Position numbers and translations under genes: made by a program | Part shown: in pieces, positions 61,290 through 64,000 of the stretch | Position numbering within the stretch: position 1 is the first letter of the stretch | How the letters are laid out: each line of letters starts with the position of its first letter | Source: Triglochin maritima | Lineage: Eukaryota > Streptophyta > Magnoliopsida > Alismatales > Juncaginaceae | Length of the DNA: 64,000 nt | NCBI GenBank assembly: GCA_963682175.1 | Contig: OY821793.1 | Span: 24,139,493 to 24,203,492 of the forward strand | Reading direction: 5' to 3' | The notes under the pieces: generated by a model | What the model saw: the letters and a program-made list of their open reading frames with translations, nothing else | Database searches by the model: none | What the model was told of the DNA's origin: nothing

Positions 61290-61890
61290 AAAGCACCCAG
61301 GGTCTTCATCTTCTCGCTCAAAACGTACAACTAGGGGTGCAACTCAAATAATTTGACTCGAATACCTAGTATATCCGAATTCGAATCCAAATTCATAATC
61401 CATTACCAAATTCGAATTTGAATATGAAATCAGTAGAACTATACGAATTCGAATCCGAATCCGAATCTGAATCTTCAAAATTTTCGAATACTAATTGGTA
61501 TTCGGATATTATCCGAAATTATATACATATATATATATTGTAATTAATTTTTGAAACAAAATTTTTGAATACTAAATTTTTGAATCAAAAGTTTTGAATA
61601 CTAATGTGTATTTTGTTGGCTTTTTGGCCCTTTAATCTTAATTTTGATGATTAACAAACTAATAGTATGCATAACTTCAATTACAACATCACACACATCA
61701 TATTATCAAATTGCATAGATATTGTGTATTCCTAACAATGTAGGTGATCAAACCAAGGGACTAATCAACTTCAAGATCAAGGCTCAAGACTTGTAATCAA
61801 AGCTCAAGGACTTCATATGTAATTTTCCATTTATTTGAGTTATAGGATCAAATGTACACTTGATGCACAAAAGGATAAACCCGTCTGCCG

Positions 61891-62728
61891 CGGTCGACCG
61901 TGTCCGCATCGGTTTACCGAACAAGGTTTCCAACGGATAACCGAGTGTCTCTCGGTAAACCGTTCCCTATAGAGTCAGTAAACACTTGATCTCCTGGAAC
62001 CCTTGTGTCGGTGTACCGAACCTTATTCGGTCAACCGTTTCCTATAGAGTCAGTAAAAACTTGATCTCCTGGAATCCTTGTTTCGGTGTACCGAAAGTTG
62101 TTCGGTCAACCGTCGTCTTAGAATCAGTAGAAAACTTGATGTCCTGGAAACATTGTTTCGGTGTACCGAACCTTACCCGGTCGACTGAGTCCCTATTCCC
62201 AGTAGCTTAGAATACTTCTCTGGACATCTCTATTCGGTCTTCCGAAGAGTGATCGGTCATCCGAACTTCTATGTGTCTTTAGGCCTAAAACGACTTCATC
62301 TTATTGGCCCACGTGGCACAACTAACTCCACCAGACCTATATTTTGTCGTTTAGCCATATCCTTGAAACTTCCATACCGGTCTATCGATAGATCTTCGGA
62401 TTACCGAAGTATTGGTATATGTATGATCATAACGGCTATTTTTTCACGTAATATTTCGACCGTTATCGATAAACCAATTTCCCACACAATGTCAGCCGAA
62501 AACCCGCACATGTATCGGTCAACCGAACATGTTCACCGAGTCGCACCAAATCTTTACTGTCCACTCTTGTACGGTGCACCGAAGTGATCTCGGTCAACCG
62601 AAATTAATTATCCGATATTAGGAAAAAGTTACTGGAAGTTGGTGAACGGTTATCCGAACTATATTCGGTTAACCGAGTTTTTGTTTCTGACCACTTATTC
62701 GGACTACCGTGTTCTCAACGGTCGACCG
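61891..62728. repeat. Decamer pairs spaced exactly 19 bp, 75-bp tandem array
   Basis: Pairs start at 61891/61910, 61934/61953, 62009/62028, 62084/62103, 62159/62178, 62235/62254, 62378/62397, 62572/62591, 62647/62666 and 62700/62719: ten pairs, all 19 bp. Those from 61934 to 62235 repeat every 75-76 bp. Centres vary (CGGTGTACCG, CGGTAAACCG, CGGTCTTCCG, CGGTTATCCG) while CGG and CCG mostly hold. One more decamer at 62516 has no clear partner. Confidence 0.93.
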
Positions 62729-62826
62729 AATATGTCTCGATTTCTGCTCGAGCTTAAGTCACATCTTGTTTTCACTTGGTCCACTCCTCACCAACTTACC
62801 ATAACGACTCTATTTGTTTTGAAGGC

Positions 62827-62833
62827 TATATAA
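62827..62833 (+). promoter_or_regulatory. TATA box of the Copia-like LTR
   Basis: TATATAA in the context GGCTATATAAGC, about 100 bp after the last decamer pair. Confidence 0.65.
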
Positions 62834-64000
62834 GCTTCACTTAAGAGACACATTCATTACCTTACTTGCCAAATATCAATCATACTCTTGTGCTCTCAAT
62901 CTTCAAGCCTTCAAAGCTCCACCAACTCTCATACTTCCACTTAATTCACTACAAGCCTAAATCATATCCTTGAGTGCATTCACGTTAGAGTTCAACAACC
63001 ACACTCAATTTCCATTGTGTTGTAAAGCTTCGAGGAAGCACCCTCTCGGGTTGTGAGAGGAGATCCGAGCAAGGCGAGGGTGTTTGCAAGGCTCCGATTG
63101 TAAGAGGGTTTATCTTCGACCCGGAACGAAGATAATAGTGAATTCTCGAGTAGGGATCGGAGGATCGATCGGAACTTGAGGAGAGGACTAGATCACGGTG
63201 GTGTGATCGAACCTCTATAAATCTCCGGAGTCATCTTGTGGTTTGCATTCTTTCCCTTATTGTTTTAATTGTGCAATAGTTTAAGAAAATTAGGAGATAA
63301 TCTATTCACCCCCTTCTAGATTAGTGACCGATTAACTTACATATTTCGCCATGTATCTAAATAATTCGGTTAATTCAAATTTGAAATGCATTGTATCCAA
63401 ATTCGTATCCGATTTCTAATTGGTAGGTTTTTTTAAACAAAATTTGTATCGGTAATATGGATCTAATCAAATACAAACTAAATAGAAATTTTCGAATCGA
63501 TTACTCGAATAGTTGGTAACCATTTGCACCCCTACGTACAACCGGTTGACTACCCCATGAGATCGTTCGACCGGTGCGAGAGATAACGCACAACATTACA
63601 CTACGACCGATCGACTGAAATATGCACCGGTCGACCGAATAGAGCAGAAATTCTGCTGCACTATTCCGATGAGTCATTCGGCCTACCGTCAAACACTCAA
63701 ACACTCACACAAACTTAGGTGAGTGTAAAAGCAAGACTTGTCATACCTTCGAAGCTTGAAAAAACTTTAGAAGAACAACGACGATTGATTCCACGTCAAA
63801 GAGCTTTTCTCCGGTGAAATGGCGAACTCAACTTCGACCGAATCCAAAACTCTTTCCGCCTTCTTCTCCTTCTCTTCTTCTTCTACTTCAACTCTCACTT
63901 TCCTCTCCACTCTCCAAACAAAACCAAGTCACAAGCCAACAACCATCTTCTCCCCAACTCAACTCCTTTTATATACACCACCAACCTTCAAGCTTTCATT

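Larger units (their letters stand above)
61614..63341 (+). mobile_element. Copia-like solo LTR inside the hAT element
   Basis: A 1728-bp LTR begins TGTTGGCTTTTTGG and ends GATTAACTTACA, with exact duplications TATTT (61609-61613 and 63342-63346). The end CTATTCACCCCCTTCTAG is familiar from Ty1/copia LTRs. A TATA box is at 62827-62833. The decamer array is upstream of it. Confidence 0.92.
61332..63534. mobile_element. hAT-type element, itself interrupted
   Basis: It starts TAGGGGTGCAACTC and ends (reverse complement) TAGGGGTGCAAATGG, with exact 8-bp duplications CGTACAAC (61324-61331 and 63535-63542). The element proper is only about 470 bp (61332-61608 plus the part from 63347) and is rich in CGAATTCGAAT. 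It has no coding part. The Copia-like solo LTR accounts for the rest. Confidence 0.92.
59867..64000 (-). mobile_element. Gypsy LTR related to 11902-13840, interrupted, partial
   Basis: From GGTAACGTTCCCGAAACAACGG the sequence follows the solo LTR at 11902-13840: the decamer array (AGCGGTCGACCGTTTAGA), the end of the array (GTTCGACCGGTGCGAGAGAT), the join TTAGGTGAGTG...GCAAG...CATACCTT, and a minus-strand TATA (TATATAAAAGG near 63975). It is broken by an insertion at 61332-63534 and runs off the window; by comparison about 100 bp are missing. Its T of TG appears mutated. Whether it is a solo LTR or part of a whole element cannot be told. Confidence 0.8.

Overview
This is a plant nuclear window, almost certainly from a core eudicot. 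It holds three spliced or single-exon host genes separated by long AT-rich intergenic DNA that is packed with plant-type transposable elements (Tekay/Del chromovirus, Copia-like and Gypsy solo LTRs, hAT, Mutator-like and PIF/Harbinger remnants). Nothing in the sequence fixes the species.

Host genes. (1) A filament-like plant protein (FPP) on the + strand, five coding exons, ATG 28529 to stop 33203, 1037 aa. (2) A single-exon SAUR gene of the SAUR12/16/50 type on the - strand, 47963 to 47682, 93 aa, with its own TATA box. (3) A YEATS-domain protein (GAS41/YAF9/TAF14-like) on the - strand, five coding exons, 58212 to 55627, 232 aa, without the N-terminal extension of the Arabidopsis homologue. 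I derived the joins by hand; all keep frame and all use GT-AG.

Mobile DNA, left to right. 334-8833: a complete, young Tekay/Del chromovirus on the - strand (1926-bp LTRs, TSD ATTAA, intact gag-pol with chromodomain). 11902-13840: a gypsy solo LTR (TSD AAAAC). 15406-16020: a Harbinger-like MITE (TSD TTA), followed by a 22-bp minisatellite. 18835-21390: a decayed hAT transposase split by a 1195-bp solo LTR (TSD ACATC). About 23515-24050: a Mutator-like fold-back. 25508-26006 and 40417-40917: two copies of one fold-back MITE in opposite orientation. 38682-39659: a Copia-like solo LTR (TSD GAAAC). 41550-42152: an internally deleted Harbinger transposase with a TATA box and a 42-bp tandem array upstream. 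42950-45115: a frameshifted Mutator-like element holding an hAT-type MITE (TSD ATCCCCAG). 51653-52855: a Harbinger ORF1 with two nonsense codons. 59867 to the window end: a gypsy LTR holding an hAT-type element (TSD CGTACAAC), which in turn holds a Copia-like solo LTR (TSD TATTT).

The most striking signal is a pair motif. Ten-base near-palindromes of the form CGGnnnnCCG (best CGGTCGACCG) occur two by two at fixed start-to-start spacings, either exactly 19 bp or about 22 bp. They recur in at least five elements of different types (two gypsy LTRs, two Copia-like LTRs, one Harbinger-like MITE) and one orphan site. The spacers differ in sequence while the spacing holds. In the two Copia-like LTRs each pair sits in a 73-75-bp tandem unit just upstream of the LTR TATA box. 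I know of no described system matching this, and I treat it as a candidate shared regulatory module.
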